DNA from: Streptomyces lavendofoliae
Lineage (GTDB): Bacteria > Actinomycetota > Actinomycetes > Streptomycetales > Streptomycetaceae
NCBI RefSeq assembly: GCF_014649735.1
Contig: NZ_BMTP01000012.1
Coordinates: forward strand, 124,001-188,000
DNA: 64,000 bases
Direction: 5' to 3'
Position numbers and translations under genes: made by a program. Every line of letters starts with the position of its first letter. The first letter of the stretch is position 1. Of the stretch, positions 7,863 to 19,179 are shown piece by piece. The notes beneath the pieces were generated by a model. The model searched no databases and was not told where the DNA came from. It worked only from the letters and a program-made list of their open reading frames with translations.

Positions 7863-9125
7863 TCAGGCCAGGCGTGAGCTCAGCTTCTCGACGAGTCCGT
7901 CGAGCGCGACGGGCTCCTGCTCGCCGGACTCCATGTCCTTGAGCTGGGCCACGCCATCGGCGAGGTCGCGCTCGCCCAGCACCAGGGCGTACCGGGCGCC
8001 GCTGCGGTTGGCGGCCTTCATCGCGGCCTTGAGGCCCCTGCCGCCGTACGCGAAGTCCGTCGCGACGCCGGCCCGGCGCAACTCGGTGACCAGGCCGAAC
8101 AGCCGGCGCCGGGCCTCCTCGCCGATCGGGACCGCGAAGACACCGGTGGTGGCCGGCAGATCCAGGGCGACGCCCTCGGCCTCCAGCGCCAGCACCGTGC
8201 GGTCCACGCCCAGCGCCCAGCCGACCGAGGGCAGCGCGGGACCGCCGATCATCTCGGACAGGCCGTCGTAGCGGCCGCCGCCGCCCACCGCGGACTGCGA
8301 GCCGAGGCCGTCGTGGACGAACTCGAACGTGGTGCGCGTGTAGTAGTCCAGGCCGCGCACCAGCTTCTCGTCGTCCTCGAAGACCACACCCGCCGCCGTC
8401 AGCAGCTCGCGGACCTCGGAGTGGTACGCCTTGCACGCGTCGCACAGGTGGTCGCGCAGCAGCGGCGCGCCCACCAGCTGCTTCTGGACGTCCGCCCGCT
8501 TGTCGTCGAGGACCCGCAGCGGGTTGATGTCGACGCGCCGGCGGGTCTCCTCGTCCAGGTCGAGGCCGCGCAGGAAGCCCTGGAGGGCCTCGCGGTAGAC
8601 CGGGCGGCACTCCCTGTCGCCCAGCGAGTTCAGCAGGATGCGGAAGTTCCGCAGGCCCAGCGAGCGGTACGCCTGGTCGGCCAGGATGATCAGCTCGGCG
8701 TCCAGGGCCGGGTCCTCCGCTCCGATCGCCTCGGCGCCCACCTGGGAGAAGTGGCGGTAGCGGCCCTTCTGGGGGCGCTCGTAGCGGTAGTACGAGCCGG
8801 AGTACCAGAGCTTGACGGGGAGGTTGCCCTGCTTGTGCAGGTTGGCCTCCAGTGCCGCGCGCAGCACGGACGCGGTGCCCTCGGGGCGCAGGGCGAGCCT
8901 GTCGCCGCCCTTGGTCTCGAAGGCGTACATCTCCTTGGTCACGATGTCGGTGGACTCGCCGACACCGCGGGCGAACAGTTCGACGTTCTCGAAGCCGGGG
9001 GTCTCGACGTAGCCGTAGCCGGAGGTCCTCAGCGGCGCGGAGATCGCCTCGCGGACGGCGAGGTACGTCGCGGAGACCGGCGGCAGCAGGTCGTAGGTGC
9101 CCTTGGGGGCCTGGAAGGTACTCAC
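7863..9125 (-). CDS. hisS: Histidyl-tRNA synthetase
   Basis: Class II synthetase that charges tRNA-His. 420 residues, normal length. It begins with STFQAPKGTYDLLPP, the conserved HisRS opening. Motif 2 region is KLWYSGSYYRYERPQKGRYRHFSQVGAE; the histidine-binding motifs appear as VRGLDYYTRTTFEF and GGGGRYDGL; a C-terminal anticodon-binding domain follows (VFAVPIGEEARRRLFGLVTELR...). It starts at GTG 9125, preceded by GAGAAG. The stop at 7863 is followed directly by a strong terminator. Only 13 bases separate it from the metallo-hydrolase gene upstream, so they form an operon. Confidence 0.97.
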   Translation of the reverse strand: MSTFQAPKGTYDLLPPVSATYLAVREAISAPLRTSGYGYVETPGFENVELFARGVGESTDIVTKEMYAFETKGGDRLALRPEGTASVLRAALEANLHKQGNLPVKLWYSGSYYRYERPQKGRYRHFSQVGAEAIGAEDPALDAELIILADQAYRSLGLRNFRILLNSLGDRECRPVYREALQGFLRGLDLDEETRRRVDINPLRVLDDKRADVQKQLVGAPLLRDHLCDACKAYHSEVRELLTAAGVVFEDDEKLVRGLDYYTRTTFEFVHDGLGSQSAVGGGGRYDGLSEMIGGPALPSVGWALGVDRTVLALEAEGVALDLPATTGVFAVPIGEEARRRLFGLVTELRRAGVATDFAYGGRGLKAAMKAANRSGARYALVLGERDLADGVAQLKDMESGEQEPVALDGLVEKLSSRLA

Positions 9126-9138
9126 GGGACTTCTCTCG

Positions 9139-9849
9139 TCACATTCCTCGTCGGGGAGCGGGAGCCGCTCCCTGGCCGCCGGCCGCCACCTCGCGCAGGT
9201 ACGGGTTGGTGGCGCGCTCGCGGCCGATGGTCGTCTGGGGGCCGTGGCCGGACAGCACCACGGTCGAGTCGTCGAGCGGCAGGCACACGCGGGCCAGCGA
9301 TTCGAGCATCTCGGCCATGTCACCGCCCGGCAGGTCGGTGCGTCCGATGGAGCCGGCGAAGAGCAGGTCGCCCGAGAAGAAGACCGGCGGGACGTCCGCG
9401 GCCTCGGGCATCCCGAAGGTCACCGACCCCTTGGTATGGCCGGGCGCGTGCGACACGGTCAGCTCCAGGCCCGCGAGGGCCAGCTTCGCGCCGTCGGTCA
9501 GCTCGTGGACGTCGTCCGGCTCCCCCACGGTCAGCTCGCCCATGAGCGGCATGCCGATGGAGCGGCCGAGGGCCTTCTCCGGGTCGCTCATCATGTACCG
9601 GTCGGCGGGGTGGATCCACGCGGGTACGTCATGGGCGCCGCAGACCGGGACGACGGAGGCGACGTGGTCGATGTGGCCGTGGGTCAGGACGACGGCCACG
9701 GGCTTGAGCCGATGCTTCTTCAGCGTCTCCTCGACTCCCTGGGCGGCCTGGTGGCCGGGGTCGATGATCACGCACTCCTCGCCTGCGGCGGGGGCGACCA
9801 GGTAGCAGTTGGTCCCCCAGGCCCCGGCGGGGAACCCGGCAATGAGCAC
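9139..9849 (-). CDS. Metallo-beta-lactamase-fold hydrolase (glyoxalase II-like)
   Basis: A 236-residue MBL-fold enzyme, probably a dinuclear zinc hydrolase of thioesters such as S-lactoylglutathione analogues; the substrate in a mycothiol-using actinomycete is unknown. The metal motif HxHxDH is THGHIDH (H57, H59, D61, H62), with further ligands in APGHTKGSV and FSGDLLFAGSIGRTD and a late GHGPQTT. It has no signal peptide (starts MLIAGFPAGAWGTNCYLV) and is first in the operon with hisS. The same hydrolase-hisS pairing is common in actinobacteria. Family assignment is firm, substrate is not. Confidence 0.88.
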   Translation of the reverse strand: MLIAGFPAGAWGTNCYLVAPAAGEECVIIDPGHQAAQGVEETLKKHRLKPVAVVLTHGHIDHVASVVPVCGAHDVPAWIHPADRYMMSDPEKALGRSIGMPLMGELTVGEPDDVHELTDGAKLALAGLELTVSHAPGHTKGSVTFGMPEAADVPPVFFSGDLLFAGSIGRTDLPGGDMAEMLESLARVCLPLDDSTVVLSGHGPQTTIGRERATNPYLREVAAGGQGAAPAPRRGM

Positions 9850-10001
9850 GATCGTCCTTAGGAGTCGTCCGGCACGCGTCGTCCGGTGAGGAATGCAGCA
9901 GATCAGAGCCTACCGGCGGTGCTCATTCCACAGCCAACCCGTATACGGTACGGGCACACTCGGCCAGGACAGGAACAGACGACCGACAAGGAGAAGACCC
10001 G
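9850..10001. promoter_or_regulatory. Divergent promoter region between the MBL hydrolase/hisS operon and the cyclophilin gene
   Basis: This 152-bp gap separates divergent genes and must hold two promoters. It contains an AT-rich island (about 9925-9955) with the symmetrical GTATACGGTAC. On the plus side AAGGAGAAG (9988-9996) is the ribosome-binding site for the cyclophilin gene. No operator is recognised. Confidence 0.4.
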
Positions 10002-10787
10002 GTGGTCACCAGCGATCAGCGGCGGCGCCAGCTCGCCCGGGAGAAGTTCGAGCGGCAGCAGAAGCGCCGTGAGGAGGCCCAGCGCAAGGCCAAGCGGCGT
10101 ACCAGGATCATCGTCGCCGCGGTCGCCGTGGCGCTGGTGGCGGGCGCCGGGGCCTACACGAACTTCCGCACCGAGTCCGCGAACGCGAAGGAGCCCATCG
10201 AGTTCCCGTCCTCGTCGCCCGGCGCGCAGTCGCCCGAGCCGAAGGCGGACGAGCCGAAGATGGCCGTCGACACCAAGGCGACGTACACGATGGCCCTCAC
10301 GACGAACCGCGGTGCCGTCTCGATCACGATGGACGCCGCGAAGACGCCGCGTACGGTGAACTCGTTCAAGCACCTCGCCGACAAGAAGTACTTCGACGGC
10401 ACCAAGTGCCACCGCCTGACCACGCAGGGCATCTTCGTGCTCCAGTGCGGCGACCCCAAGGGCGACGGCACGGGCGGCCCCGGCTACACCATCCCGGACG
10501 AGAACCTCGCCTCCCTGGGCAAGCCGGGCGCCGACGGCGCGGTGACCTACAAGGCCGGGACGGTGGCGATGGCCAACACCGGGCAGCCCGGTACCGGCGG
10601 CAGCCAGTTCTTCCTGGTTCACAAGGACACCAAGCTGCCCCCGCAGTACACCCCCTTCGGCACCATGGACGCGGCCGCTCTGAAGGTCGTCCAGGAGGTG
10701 GCCCGGGGCGGGGTCACGGGCGGCGCCCAGGACGGTGCCCCCAAGAAGGCCGTCACCATCGAGAAGGCCACCGTCGACAAGGCGTGA
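10002..10787 (+). CDS. Membrane-anchored cyclophilin-type peptidyl-prolyl cis-trans isomerase
   Basis: Catalyses proline isomerisation to help protein folding, probably outside the cytoplasmic membrane. 261 residues: a highly basic N-terminus (to about residue 34), one membrane helix (IIVAAVAVALVAGAGAY, about 35-52), a Ser/Pro/Glu-rich linker, then a cyclophilin domain (about 90-258). The domain is recognisable by TNRGAVSITMDAAKTPRTVNSF, KCHRLTTQGIFVLQCGDPKGDGTGGPGY and GGSQFFLVHKDTKLPPQYTPFG. The start is GTG 10002 with AAGGAG upstream. The residue pattern FVLQCGDP differs from the classical FMIQGGDF but is common in Streptomyces paralogues. Confidence 0.92.
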   Translation: MVTSDQRRRQLAREKFERQQKRREEAQRKAKRRTRIIVAAVAVALVAGAGAYTNFRTESANAKEPIEFPSSSPGAQSPEPKADEPKMAVDTKATYTMALTTNRGAVSITMDAAKTPRTVNSFKHLADKKYFDGTKCHRLTTQGIFVLQCGDPKGDGTGGPGYTIPDENLASLGKPGADGAVTYKAGTVAMANTGQPGTGGSQFFLVHKDTKLPPQYTPFGTMDAAALKVVQEVARGGVTGGAQDGAPKKAVTIEKATVDKA

Positions 10788-10949
10788 GCCAAGGTGTGGG
10801 TCAACCCGTGGCTCAGGGTGTGAACCGGCGAATTCGGTCGCGCTGAGTGCGGACAGCCGGGTGGCCGGTCGCCTAGATTGGCGTTGTGCAGCGCGGTTTC
10901 GACTGCCGCGTTGTGGAGGGCGGGCGAGGCCCGTCAGGGAACTGTGGAC

Positions 10950-10981
10950 GATGCCCGGGGGTGACCGCCCTCGTCGGCATC
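10950..10981 (+). promoter_or_regulatory. Leader hairpin before the DUF349 gene
   Basis: GATGCC (10950-10955) pairs with GGCATC (10976-10981) immediately before the strong ribosome-binding site GGAGGAGG (10986-10993) of the DUF349 gene. A TAGATT at about 10874-10879 could be the -10 element. The 210-bp gap after the cyclophilin gene shows no strong terminator. Confidence 0.3.
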
Positions 10982-10997
10982 ATGTGGAGGAGGCGCT

Positions 10998-12227
10998 GTG
11001 AGCAGCGACCCGTGGGGCCGCGTCGACGAGACGGGCACCGTGTACGTGCGTACAGCCGACGGCGAGAAGGTCGTCGGATCGTGGCAGGCCGGATCTCCCG
11101 AGGAGGCACTGGCCTACTTCGAGCGCAAGTACGAGGGCTTGGTTGTCGAGATCGGCCTCCTCGAGAAGCGGGTGAAGACCACCGACCTGTCGGCCAAGGA
11201 CGCCATGGCCGCGATCGACCACATCCGCCACCAGGTGGACGAGCACCACGCCGTGGGCGATCTCGACGCGCTGCGCAAGCGGCTGGACAAGCTGGTCGAG
11301 ACGGTGGAGGCGCGGCGCGAGGAGCGCAAGGCGCAGAAGGCCAAGCAGACCGACGAGGCCCGGCACGCCAAGGAGGCGCTGGTCGTCGAGGCGGAGGAGC
11401 TGGCGCAGAGCGAGCAGTGGCGGGCCGCCGGTGAGCGGCTGCGGGCCCTGGTGGACATCTGGAAGGGCCTGCCGCGGCTCGACCGGAAGTCCGACGACGA
11501 GCTCTGGCACCGCTTCTCGCACGCCCGGTCGGCCTTCTCCAAGCGCCGCAAGGCGCACTTCGCGTCGCTGGACGCGCAGCGCGAGGAGGCCCGCAAGGTC
11601 AAGGAGAAGCTGGTCGCCGAGGCCGAGGCGCTGTCCGGCTCCACCGACTGGGGCCTCACCGCCGCCCGGTACCGGGAGCTGATGGCGGAGTGGAAGGCGG
11701 CCGGCCGGGCCCAGCGCGAGCACGAGGACGACCTGTGGAACCGCTTCCGCGGCGCCCAGGACGTCTTCTTCGCGGCGCGCGGCGAGGTCTTCGCCGAGCG
11801 TGACGCCGAGCAGGCGGAGAACCTCAAGCTGAAGGAGGAGCTGGCCGGCGAGGCGGAGAAGCTGCTCCCGGTGACGGACCTCAAGGCGGCCCGTGCCGCG
11901 TTCCGGTCCATCAACGAGCGGTGGGAGGCGATCGGCCACGTACCGCGCGACGCCCGTCCGAAGGTCGAGGGCCGGATGCACGCCGTGGAGCGGGCGATCC
12001 AGGAGGCCGAGGAGGCCGAGTGGCGTCGTACGAACCCGGAGGCACGCGCGCGTGCGGCCGGTCTGACGGGCCAGCTCCAGGACGCGGTCGACAAGCTGCA
12101 GAAGCAGATCGACGCGGCCCGTGCGGCGGGCAACGACGCCAAGGCGGACAAGCTCGCCCGTGAGCTGGAGGGCCGGCAGGCGCTGCTGGACCAGGCTCTG
12201 AAGGGCCTGCAGGAGTTCGGCGGCTGA
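10998..12227 (+). CDS. DUF349 domain-containing coiled-coil protein
   Basis: A 409-residue, highly charged, almost entirely helical protein without membrane segments. Three DUF349-type helical repeats can be seen, each built round a W-x-x-x-G/A core: SEQWRAAGERLRALVDIWKGL, STDWGLTAARYRELMAEWKAAG and LKAARAAFRSINERWEAIGHVPR. A final coiled coil (QLQDAVDKLQKQIDAAR...) ends the chain. The function is unknown; DUF349 proteins in other bacteria have been linked loosely to cell-envelope or competence phenotypes. It starts at GTG 10998 with a near-perfect GGAGGAGG. It converges on relA and shares the terminator at 12242-12272. Confidence 0.88.
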   Translation: MSSDPWGRVDETGTVYVRTADGEKVVGSWQAGSPEEALAYFERKYEGLVVEIGLLEKRVKTTDLSAKDAMAAIDHIRHQVDEHHAVGDLDALRKRLDKLVETVEARREERKAQKAKQTDEARHAKEALVVEAEELAQSEQWRAAGERLRALVDIWKGLPRLDRKSDDELWHRFSHARSAFSKRRKAHFASLDAQREEARKVKEKLVAEAEALSGSTDWGLTAARYRELMAEWKAAGRAQREHEDDLWNRFRGAQDVFFAARGEVFAERDAEQAENLKLKEELAGEAEKLLPVTDLKAARAAFRSINERWEAIGHVPRDARPKVEGRMHAVERAIQEAEEAEWRRTNPEARARAAGLTGQLQDAVDKLQKQIDAARAAGNDAKADKLARELEGRQALLDQALKGLQEFGG

Positions 12228-12241
12228 CGCGTACGCCACGA

Positions 12242-12272
12242 GAAGGGCCTCCCCGCGACGGGGAGGCCCTTC
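12242..12272. terminator. Bidirectional terminator between the DUF349 gene and relA
   Basis: A perfect 13-bp stem (12242-12254 and 12260-12272, GAAGGGCCTCCCC / GGGGAGGCCCTTC) with a 5-base loop. On the plus strand it is followed by TTCTTCGTCGT. It sits between two convergent stop codons and is likely used from both sides. Confidence 0.85.
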
Positions 12273-12304
12273 TTCGTCGTCCGCCCTGCGCGCGGCCGGT
12301 CCCG

Positions 12305-14800
<2,496 letters not shown>

Positions 14801-14929
14801 GAGCGCTCCTCGTGCGGGTCCGGGTCCCCGGTCAGGCCCGGAATCCCATGGTACTGACCTCGGGCGAGCCGTTCGCCCCCGGACGGCGCGGGACCGGCCG
14901 CGCCCGGGGCGCCGGGGGCGGAGACGCGA

Positions 14930-14959
14930 AACGGGCACCCGGTCTTCCGGGTGCCCGTT
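14930..14959 (-). terminator. Terminator downstream of apt
   Basis: Perfect 13-bp arms (14930-14942 and 14947-14959, AACGGGCACCCGG / CCGGGTGCCCGTT) with a TCTT loop, 21 bases past the apt stop, separating apt from relA. Confidence 0.8.
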
Positions 14960-14980
14960 CCTGTGCCGTGTGCACGCTGG

Positions 14981-15523
14981 TCAGAGCGTGATCAGCGCCT
15001 CCAGGGGGGCGCCGGCCAGGCTCGGCTCCAGGCGGGCGCGGCCGCCCAGGAACCCGAGCTCCATGAGCACGGCGACGCCCGCGACCTCGGCGCCGGCCCG
15101 CCGGACGAGCTGCAGCGAGGCCTCGGCGGTGCCGCCGGTGGCGAGCACGTCGTCGATGACCATGACGCGGTCGCCGGGGAACAGGTCCTCGGCGTGCACC
15201 TCGATCTCGGCGGTGCCGTACTCCAGCTCGTACGCCTGGGACAGGGTCGCGCCGGGGAGCTTGCCCGCCTTGCGGACCGGGACGAAGCCCAGCCCGGCGG
15301 TCACGGCGACCGGCGCGGCGAGGATGAAGCCGCGCGCCTCCAGGCCGACGATCTTCGTCGCCCCGTGCCGTACGCACAGCTCGGCCAGTGCCCCGGTGAG
15401 GGCGGTGAACGCCTCCGGGTCCGCCAGCAGCGGGGTGATGTCCTTGAACGTCACGCCCGCGATGGGGTGGTCGGGGACGTCCCGGATACGGCTGAGCAGG
15501 AGCTCCTGCGTGGCGGGGGTCAC
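14981..15523 (-). CDS. apt: Adenine phosphoribosyltransferase
   Basis: Salvages adenine to AMP using PRPP. 180 residues, normal length. The PRPP-binding motif is at about residues 121-133 (MVIDDVLATGGTA), the substrate-facing LEARGFILAAPVA at about 61-73, and the flexible loop region is RKAGKLPGATLSQAYELEYG. It starts at GTG 15523, whose bases overlap the secF stop (GTGA), so it is translationally coupled to secF. The association of apt with secDF and relA is conserved across actinobacteria. Confidence 0.96.
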   Translation of the reverse strand: MTPATQELLLSRIRDVPDHPIAGVTFKDITPLLADPEAFTALTGALAELCVRHGATKIVGLEARGFILAAPVAVTAGLGFVPVRKAGKLPGATLSQAYELEYGTAEIEVHAEDLFPGDRVMVIDDVLATGGTAEASLQLVRRAGAEVAGVAVLMELGFLGGRARLEPSLAGAPLEALITL

Positions 15524-16626
15524 CGGCGCCTGCCCCGGCCCCGGGTGGGCTGGCGGCGCTGGCCGACCACGGCGCCCGCGGTGGCCGCGTCCTGCGGCTC
15601 GTCGTCCCGGTCGTCGTCCTGCGCCCCGGTGTCCGCGGCGTCCCCGGACTCGCCCCTGGCGGACTGGGCGCGCTTGGCGAGGACACGCTTCTTCAGCGCC
15701 TTGATCTGCGGGTCGCGTTCCTTGAGGTCGGCGACGAGCGGCGTGGCGATGAAGATCGACGAGTAGGCACCGGCCGCGAGACCCACGAACAGCGACAGCG
15801 AGATGTCGTTGAGCATGCCCGCGCCGAGGAAGCCGCCGCCGATGAACAGCAGGCCGGCCACCGGGAGCAGCGCCACGACCGTGGTGTTGATGGAGCGGAC
15901 CAGGGTGCTGTTGAGGCTGCGGTTGGCGATCTCGCTGTAGGTCCAGCGGGTCTGCTTGGTGATGTCCTTCGACGCCTCCTTGAGACCGTCGAAGACGACG
16001 ACGGTGTCGTAGAGGGAGTAGCCGAGGATGGTCAGCAGACCGATCACGGTGCCCGGGGTGACCTCGAAGCCCACCAGGGCGTAGATGCCCACGGTGATCG
16101 TCAGGTCGTGGATCAGGGCGATCAGCGCGGCGACGGCCATGCGCCACTCGAAGGCGATCGCCAGGTAGACCACCACGAGGACCATGAAGACCCCGAGGCC
16201 CATCCACGCCTTGTTGGCGATCTGCTCGCCCCAGCTGGGGCCGACGATGTCGACGGTCAGGTCGTTGGTGGCGACGCCGAAGTCGGACGCCAGCTCGGAC
16301 TTGATCTTGTTCGATTCGGAGGTCGACACATCGCTGATCTGGATGCGCAGGCCACCGCTGCCCAGTTCCTGGACGATCGGGATGTGGCCGGAGATCTCCT
16401 CCGCCGTCTCCCGCGCCTCCTCGGTGGACACCGAGAGCTTGGGCGTCGTGACGACGACGCCGCCCTTGAACTCGATGCCCATGTTGAGGCCCTGCACCAT
16501 CAGTCCGGCGATGGCCGTGATGGTGATCAGGATGGAGACGCCGTACCAGATCATCCGCTTGCCGACGAAGTCGTACCCGACCTCACCGCGGTACAGGCGC
16601 GCGCCCATGCTGCCGAGTCGTGACAT
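15520..16626 (-). CDS. secF: Protein translocase subunit SecF
   Basis: Integral membrane partner of SecD that drives late steps of Sec export with the proton motive force. 368 residues with six predicted membrane helices; the first is WYGVSILITITAIAGLMV, a periplasmic loop contains the family motif GIEFKGGVVV, and the later bundle includes LIALIHDLTITVGIYALVGFEVTPGTVIGLLTILGYSLYDTVVVFD. A charged cytoplasmic tail (SARGESGDAADTGAQDDDRDDEPQD) ends it. ATG 16626 is preceded by GAAGGAGG. It begins one base after secD ends and its stop overlaps the apt start. Confidence 0.97.
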   Translation of the reverse strand: MSRLGSMGARLYRGEVGYDFVGKRMIWYGVSILITITAIAGLMVQGLNMGIEFKGGVVVTTPKLSVSTEEARETAEEISGHIPIVQELGSGGLRIQISDVSTSESNKIKSELASDFGVATNDLTVDIVGPSWGEQIANKAWMGLGVFMVLVVVYLAIAFEWRMAVAALIALIHDLTITVGIYALVGFEVTPGTVIGLLTILGYSLYDTVVVFDGLKEASKDITKQTRWTYSEIANRSLNSTLVRSINTTVVALLPVAGLLFIGGGFLGAGMLNDISLSLFVGLAAGAYSSIFIATPLVADLKERDPQIKALKKRVLAKRAQSARGESGDAADTGAQDDDRDDEPQDAATAGAVVGQRRQPTRGRGRRR

Positions 16627-16627
16627 C

Positions 16628-18379
16628 TCACGCCTCCTTCGGTTCGGTGGTGGCGGAGACACGCCGCGAGCGGCGCAGCGGGGGCTTGGCCCCGAGCCGC
16701 TTCGGGTCCAGCCCCGACCAGGGGTGACCGCTGCTGAAGAACCTGGTGCGGGCCATCAGCGTCATCAGCGGCTTGGTGAAGAAGAACACCACGACCACGT
16801 CGAGGAGGGTGGTCAGGCCGAGCGTGAAGGCGAAGCCCTGGACCTTGCCGACGGTGACGATGAACAGCACGGCCGCGGCGAGGAACGACACGAAGTCGGA
16901 GACCAGGATGGTCCGCCGGGCACGCGGCCAGCCGCGCTCGACGGCGGGGCGCAGCGTACGGCCCTCGCGGATCTCGTCGCGGACCCGTTCGAAGTAGACG
17001 ATGAACGAGTCGGCGGTGATGCCGATGGCCACGATGGCGCCGCAGACGGCCGGGAGGTTCAGCGCGAAGCCGATGGCCGGGCCGAGCAGCGACATCAGCG
17101 CGTAGGTGAGGGCGGCCGAGATCAGCAGGCTGAGCAGGGCGATGATCGACAGGCCGCGGTAGTAGACGACCAGGTAGATCACGACCAGCGCGAGACCGAT
17201 GGCGCCCGCGATGAGGCCGGCCTTGAGCTGCTCGCCGCCGAGCGCGGCGGTGACGGTGGTGACGCTCTCCTGCTCGAACGACAGCGGGAGCGCGCCGTAC
17301 GACAGGATGTTGGCGAGCTCGGTGGCCGACTGCTGGTCGAAGCTGCCGGAGATCTCCGCGCTGCCGCCGCCGATGGCGCTGCTGACGGACGGGGCGGAGA
17401 CGACCTGGCCGTCGAGGGTGATCGCGAACTGGTTCTGCGGCTGGGCCTGGGCGGCCAGCTTGCCGGTGGTGGCCGCGAACTTCTTGGTACCGGCGTCGGT
17501 GAACCCGAGCTGGACGATCCAGCGGCCGCGCTGCGGGTCGAGGACGCCGGATGCCTCGTCGACGTCCGTGCCGGCGACCTCGGCGGGGCCGAGGATGTAC
17601 TTGGCGTCACCCTCCTGGCCACAGGCCACGGTGGGCTTGGCCGGGTCGGCGTTCTGCGCCGGGTTGGGCACCTCCTTGGTGCCCTTCTTCGGCGTGCAGT
17701 CCAGTGCGGTGAACTGCTTGTCCAGCGCGGCGATGGCCGCGGCGCCGGAGGCGGAGGGCTGCGGGGCCGGCGGGGTGGCGGCCGGCTTGCCGGAGGCGCT
17801 CGCGCCTGGGGACGGCGACTCGTCCTGCTTCAGGGCTTCGGGGACGGCACGGCCCTGGGTGGTGACACTCGGCTTGGGGCTGGGCGAGGACGAGGCCTTG
17901 CCGCTGGGCTTGCCGCTCGGCGTGGCGCTCGGGGAGCCGTCCGCGGAGGGCTCGGGGAGCGGGGCGCTGCCGGTGACGGCGAGGACCGGCCGGAAGTACA
18001 GCTCGGCGGTCGTGCCGACCTGCTTCTGTGCCTTCTCGGAGTCGGTCGCCCTGGGGATGTTGACGATGATGTGCTCGGTGCCCTGCTGCTGGACCTCGGC
18101 CTCCGACACACCGAGACCGTTGACGCGGCGCTCGATGATGCCGATCGCGGTCTGCATGTTGGTGTTGTTGACCGCGTTCGGCTTACCGGGATCGCTCTCG
18201 GCCTTGAGCGTGATGCTCGTGCCGCCGGCGAGGTCGATGCCCAGGCGCGGGGTGGTCTCGCCCGACCAGAACATCCCGCCGATCAGGGCGCCGATGGCGA
18301 TCAGGATCGCGGCCAGGGCGCGTCCCGGCTTGCCCTGCCCCCCCGATGCCGGCCCTCGGCCCTTCTTGGGTGCTGCCAC
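16628..18379 (-). CDS. secD: Protein translocase subunit SecD
   Basis: Membrane component of the Sec export motor. 583 residues: a first membrane helix (ALAAILIAIGALIGGMFW), the D1 motif LGIDLAGGTSITL, a large extracytoplasmic domain, then five C-terminal helices with ELANILSYGALPLSFEQESV, GLALVVIYLVVYYRGL and ITADSFIVYFERVRDEIREGRTL. A Pro/Ser/Lys-rich, low-complexity insert of roughly 70 residues lies in the extracytoplasmic domain (encoded about 17740-17960). The GTG start at 18379 is preceded by GGGAGAAACGAGAAG. It is followed one base later by secF and preceded by yajC with a 141-base gap. Confidence 0.96.
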   Translation of the reverse strand: MAAPKKGRGPASGGQGKPGRALAAILIAIGALIGGMFWSGETTPRLGIDLAGGTSITLKAESDPGKPNAVNNTNMQTAIGIIERRVNGLGVSEAEVQQQGTEHIIVNIPRATDSEKAQKQVGTTAELYFRPVLAVTGSAPLPEPSADGSPSATPSGKPSGKASSSPSPKPSVTTQGRAVPEALKQDESPSPGASASGKPAATPPAPQPSASGAAAIAALDKQFTALDCTPKKGTKEVPNPAQNADPAKPTVACGQEGDAKYILGPAEVAGTDVDEASGVLDPQRGRWIVQLGFTDAGTKKFAATTGKLAAQAQPQNQFAITLDGQVVSAPSVSSAIGGGSAEISGSFDQQSATELANILSYGALPLSFEQESVTTVTAALGGEQLKAGLIAGAIGLALVVIYLVVYYRGLSIIALLSLLISAALTYALMSLLGPAIGFALNLPAVCGAIVAIGITADSFIVYFERVRDEIREGRTLRPAVERGWPRARRTILVSDFVSFLAAAVLFIVTVGKVQGFAFTLGLTTLLDVVVVFFFTKPLMTLMARTRFFSSGHPWSGLDPKRLGAKPPLRRSRRVSATTEPKEA

Positions 18380-18520
18380 CTTCTCGTTTCTCCCTGTCCA
18401 ACCGCCGCCTACGCCGGGTGAGCGTCGGGGCGGCCACGAAGTGGTGTGGGGAATCCCCCGCGTGTGTCGGCACGGAACGGACCGCGTACGCCGGTCGGCG
18501 CCGCGGTCCGTCTGCACGCC

Positions 18521-19012
18521 TTACTTCGCGTCGGTGTCGCCGTCGCGCTTGTCGTCGGCCTTGGCGTCCTCGGCCTTCGGGGCGGTCCCCGCCTCGTCGG
18601 CCGCGTCCTTCTTGCCCAGGTCGATCTTCGCGACGTCGCCGGCGACGGCGGTTCCGGCGTCGTCGGTCGTGGTGAGCGAGGAGGCGTCGTCCGGCACGAC
18701 GGGGGTGTCGGTCTTCAGGTCACCGTCACCGTCGCCGTGGACGATGCGGTTGTACTCTTCGTCGTCGAGGACGGCCCCGATCGCGTTCTTGGCGTAGACG
18801 GCGTGGACTCCCGGAGCTACCTCCAGGAGAACCGTGTCGTCGCCGACCTCCTTGACGGTGGCGTACATCCCCCCGATCGTCCGTACGCCGGTTCCGGGCT
18901 GCATCTGGTTGCGCATTTGCACCGCCTGCTGCTGCTTCTTCTTCGCAGAGCGGGTCATCAGGAACATGGCCCCGATGAGGACGATGAACGGCAGGAGAGT
19001 CACGATACTCAC
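18521..19012 (-). CDS. yajC: Preprotein translocase accessory subunit YajC
   Basis: Small single-helix protein of the SecDF-YajC complex. 163 residues: an N-terminal membrane helix (IVTLLPFIVLIGAMFLMT, residues 3-20), basic RSAKKKQQQAVQMRNQMQPGTGVRTIGGMYATV, the YajC domain signature, then an acidic, alanine-rich tail of about 60 residues longer than in proteobacteria. Start GTG 19012 (SIVTLLPF) was chosen because it places the helix at the N-terminus; GAAGGAT lies a little upstream. It lies just before secD in transcription order. Confidence 0.93.
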   Translation of the reverse strand: MSIVTLLPFIVLIGAMFLMTRSAKKKQQQAVQMRNQMQPGTGVRTIGGMYATVKEVGDDTVLLEVAPGVHAVYAKNAIGAVLDDEEYNRIVHGDGDGDLKTDTPVVPDDASSLTTTDDAGTAVAGDVAKIDLGKKDAADEAGTAPKAEDAKADDKRDGDTDAK

Positions 19013-19102
19013 GGGACGACAAATCCTTCGCACGGTCGCGGGGAGTGCCGCGGCCTGATCTTCGGGGGTGGGTACGCCGCCCTGAAGGGTCGGCATCGGC
19101 GG

Positions 19103-19133
19103 AGTCTAGGCGAGTCCGCATCAATGGAACAAC
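19103..19133 (-). promoter_or_regulatory. Possible yajC-secDF promoter
   Basis: On the minus strand TAGACT (19108 to 19103) fits a -10 element and TTGTTC (19133 to 19128) a -35, with a slightly long 19-base spacer. It lies about 90 bases upstream of the yajC start in the 167-bp gap behind ruvB. Suggestive only. Confidence 0.35.
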
Positions 19134-19179
19134 GCCCAGCATGGCACCGCGGTTCCTGCCCCGGCGAGTCCCCTCGCCG

